Below the pieces are notes generated by a model that saw only the letters and a program-made list of their open reading frames with translations, did no database searches and was not told the DNA's origin. A program made the position numbers and the translations under genes. This document shows positions 5,819 to 7,192 of a stretch of DNA of 7,192 nucleotides, piece after piece (position 1 is the first letter of the stretch; each line of letters starts with the position of its first letter). The stretch spans positions 1-7,192 of the forward strand of contig JBFKQZ010000165.1 of assembly GCA_041627475.1 (NCBI GenBank), given 5' to 3'. The DNA comes from JBFGFG01 sp041627475. GTDB taxonomy: Bacteria; Actinomycetota; Nitriliruptoria; Nitriliruptorales; Nitriliruptoraceae.

Positions 5819-6802
5819 ATGGAAAACGTCCCGCACACCGTCCTCCTCGCGGCCCCCCGCGGCTTCTGCGCCGGGGTCGACCGCGCCATCCTCATCGTCG
5901 AGCGCGCGATCGAGGCCTACGGCGCCCCGGTCTACGTCCGGCACGAGATCGTCCACAACACGCACGTCGTGCGGCGACTCGAGGAGATGGGTGCGATCTT
6001 CATCGACGACGAGACCGAGATGCCCGAGGGCGCCGTCGTCATCTTCTCGGCCCACGGCTCACCGCCCGAGGCCTTCGAGAACTCGCGTGCGCTGCAGCAC
6101 GAGCTGATCGACGCGACCTGCCCGCTGGTCACGAAGGTCCACCACGAGGCCCGCCGCTACGCCCGCGACGGCCACGACATCGTGCTGATCGGCCACGAGG
6201 GGCACCAGGAGGTCATCGGGACGATGGGCCAGGCGCCCGCGTCGATCTCGCTCGTCGAGACGGCCGAGGACGTGCACGCGCTGCCGCTCGCGGACGACAG
6301 CGAGGTCGCCTACATCACGCAGACGACCCTCTCGATGGACGAGACGTCGGACGTGGTGGAGGCGCTCAACGAGAAGTTCCCCAACCTCATCCAGCCCAAG
6401 TCCGCCGACATCTGCTACGCGACGCAGAACCGGCAGGACGCGGTGAAGGACCTGGTCAAGGAGTGCGACCTCATCCTCGTGGTCGGCTCGCAGACGTCGT
6501 CCAACTCCAAGCGCCTCGTCGAGGTGGCCCGCGACCGCGGCGTCGCGTCGCACCTCATCGACGACGTCTCCGAGCTCGACGAGTCGTGGCTGGAGGGTGT
6601 CGGGACCGTCGGCATCACGTCCGGCGCGTCGGCCCCCGAGCTGCTCGTCGAGGAGCTCGTGCTCTGGTTCACGTCGCGTGGCACCGAGAAGGTGCAGACC
6701 GTGAAGGTCGTCGACGAGGACGTGGAGTTCGCGATGCCGAGCGTCCTCGCCCGCAAGCTCGCCGAGCAGGGCGAGCTCGACGAGGCCCACTCCCGCTTCT
6801 GA
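5819..6802 (+). CDS. ispH: 4-hydroxy-3-methylbut-2-enyl diphosphate reductase
   Basis: A 327-residue IspH (LytB), the cytoplasmic iron-sulfur enzyme that reduces HMBPP to isopentenyl and dimethylallyl diphosphate, the last step of the MEP isoprenoid pathway. The three cluster cysteines are C17 (GFCAGV), C101 (TCPLV) and C199 (ICYATQNRQ). Diphosphate-binding histidines appear as H46 (IVHNTHV), H79 (SAHGSPP) and H129 (GHQEVIGT), with the catalytic glutamate at E131. The late substrate-binding motifs SSNSKRL (227-233) and SGASAPE (268-274) are intact. Length is normal for the family. The ATG at 5819 is chosen because the LLAAPRGFCAGVDRA block then starts near residue 9, as is usual; the frame continues to an ATG at 5762 but adds 19 Arg/Val-rich residues not expected in IspH and would swallow the promoter. 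The gene is divergent from the Trk operon with no obvious functional link. A small variation is GHQE where many IspH have GHPE; catalytic residues are unaffected. Confidence 0.97.
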   Translation: MENVPHTVLLAAPRGFCAGVDRAILIVERAIEAYGAPVYVRHEIVHNTHVVRRLEEMGAIFIDDETEMPEGAVVIFSAHGSPPEAFENSRALQHELIDATCPLVTKVHHEARRYARDGHDIVLIGHEGHQEVIGTMGQAPASISLVETAEDVHALPLADDSEVAYITQTTLSMDETSDVVEALNEKFPNLIQPKSADICYATQNRQDAVKDLVKECDLILVVGSQTSSNSKRLVEVARDRGVASHLIDDVSELDESWLEGVGTVGITSGASAPELLVEELVLWFTSRGTEKVQTVKVVDEDVEFAMPSVLARKLAEQGELDEAHSRF

Positions 6803-6869
6803 GTCTGTCGCTCGGTTCGCTCGCGAGCGCCGTCGGCGGTGCTCCTCGCCTCGCCCCGCCTCTGTCACA

Positions 6870-6903
6870 GGTGTCCACGCGTCAGGGGCTCCCGTGGTGG
6901 ACC
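6870..6903 (+). terminator. Possible weak 3' hairpin after ispH
   Basis: CCACG (6875-6879) pairs with CGTGG (6893-6897), and GGT (6870-6872) with ACC (6901-6903) outside an internal loop. It lies about 70 bases after the ispH stop and has no U-tract. Intrinsic terminators in very GC-rich actinobacteria often lack U-tracts, but the stem is short, so this is only a candidate. A shorter CGCTCG/CGAGCG stem (6809-6814 with 6824-6829) just after the stop is the alternative. Confidence 0.22.
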
Positions 6904-7005
6904 CAGTCGAGGAAGTCGGGTCGTCGTGAGTTCGGCAGTGGGGTGTGACCAATGTTGATGAAGCCGCGTGCTCTGACCGCGCCGCAGCGCCGGATCTCCG
7001 CCGAT

Positions 7006-7087
7006 CGGGAGCGCTCTGTATCGCGCTACCGCTCAGTCCTGCAGACGTTGCGGGAATGACGGTCCTCGCGCGTTGCCAGCGCTCCCG
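7006..7087. repeat. 10-bp inverted repeat pair with nested pairing
   Basis: CGGGAGCGCT (7006-7015) and its exact reverse complement AGCGCTCCCG (7078-7087) enclose 62 bp. Inside, CGCGC (7022-7026) can pair with GCGCG (7068-7072) and CCGC (7029-7032) with GCGG (7050-7053). The nested order would allow a long interrupted hairpin in RNA. Pairing by chance is not excluded at this GC content. Confidence 0.35.
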
Positions 7088-7106
7088 CGGAAGCGTCCGG
7101 CACCCC

Positions 7107-7130
7107 GAAGTGTGCGTCCGCGCACACTTC
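7107..7130. repeat. Perfect 24-bp palindrome, copy 1
   Basis: The arms GAAGTGTGCG (7107-7116) and CGCACACTTC (7121-7130) are exact reverse complements around TCCG. The size and symmetry fit an operator for a dimeric regulator, a dispersed palindromic intergenic element, or a bidirectional hairpin. A related copy follows 50 bp downstream. Function unknown. Confidence 0.7.
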
Positions 7131-7156
7131 TCTCGCTCGTGCCGCCCACCGTCCCC

Positions 7157-7180
7157 AAAGTGCGCTCATACGCACACTTC
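7157..7180. repeat. Degenerate copy 2 of the 24-bp palindrome
   Basis: The right arm CGCACACTTC (7171-7180) is identical to copy 1. The left arm AAAGTGCGCT (7157-7166) matches in 7 of 10 positions, and the central four bases (CATA) differ entirely. Overall 17 of 24 positions match in the same register, which shows a shared origin or a shared binding site with one degraded half. Confidence 0.6.
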
Positions 7181-7192
7181 GGCACGCGGCAG

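Larger units (their letters stand above)
6803..7192. other. 390-bp region without a convincing gene
   Basis: No ORF with coding character or homology was seen on either strand, and no tRNA or rRNA pattern. Relative to the genes the base order loses its three-base periodicity, and A/T-containing codons and stops become common. The region contains a possible ispH 3' hairpin, a 10-bp inverted repeat pair and two related palindromes, listed separately. A 35-codon frame at 6952-7059 was judged too weak to call. Confidence 0.6.

Noticed and set aside
5032..5895. N-terminal extension of the second trkA to 505 residues
   Set aside because: The extra sequence is a frame-shifted shadow of the first trkA and the spacer. 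The Rossmann motif and the GGAGGA site place the start at 5031.
6952..7059. 35-codon plus-strand open frame after ispH
   Set aside because: It has lower third-position GC than the neighbours, no good ribosome-binding sequence at a proper distance, and no recognisable domain; probably chance.
7107..7180. CRISPR array
   Set aside because: Two 24-bp repeats with a 26-bp spacer fit the size range, but the second copy matches at only 17 of 24 positions and there are no further repeats or cas genes in the window. A regular array starting beyond 7192 cannot be formally excluded.

Overview
This is a very GC-rich window with strongly GC-biased third codon positions, GTG as well as ATG starts and a probable leaderless promoter. 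Together with the adjacent pair of short TrkA proteins, this suggests an actinobacterium (Actinomycetota). I cannot name the genus from sequence alone. The window is dominated by one compact leftward (minus-strand) potassium-transport operon, faced by a rightward isoprenoid-biosynthesis gene.

Layout, in transcription order of the minus-strand operon: two single-module TrkA subunits (5034-5693 and 4378-5031); a 54-residue one-helix membrane protein (4217-4381); a divergent TrkH-family channel (2697-4229); a 225-residue protein with two membrane anchors and an external domain that resembles an OB-type beta barrel (2023-2700); a second TrkH-family channel (491-2026); and a third TrkH, paralogous to the second, which starts at 494 and runs off the left edge. 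Adjacent genes are separated by 2 nt or overlap by 4 or 13 nt. Four of the six junctions are ATGA/GTGA overlaps, so translation is almost certainly coupled. The plausible system is a Trk-type K+ uptake machine with two different nucleotide-sensing TrkA subunits, several alternative TrkH pores and two uncharacterised membrane accessory proteins.

Right of the operon, a 125-bp divergent spacer (5694-5818) holds a good Shine-Dalgarno for the first trkA, an imperfect hairpin and a TANNNT -10 box placed for a leaderless ispH transcript. ispH (5819-6802, plus strand) encodes 4-hydroxy-3-methylbut-2-enyl diphosphate reductase, the last step of the MEP isoprenoid pathway, with all expected active-site residues present.

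The final 390 bp (6803-7192) contain no convincing gene. They hold several inverted repeats. The most notable is a perfect 24-bp palindrome (7107-7130) with a degenerate second copy 50 bp further on (7157-7180). Their role is unknown.
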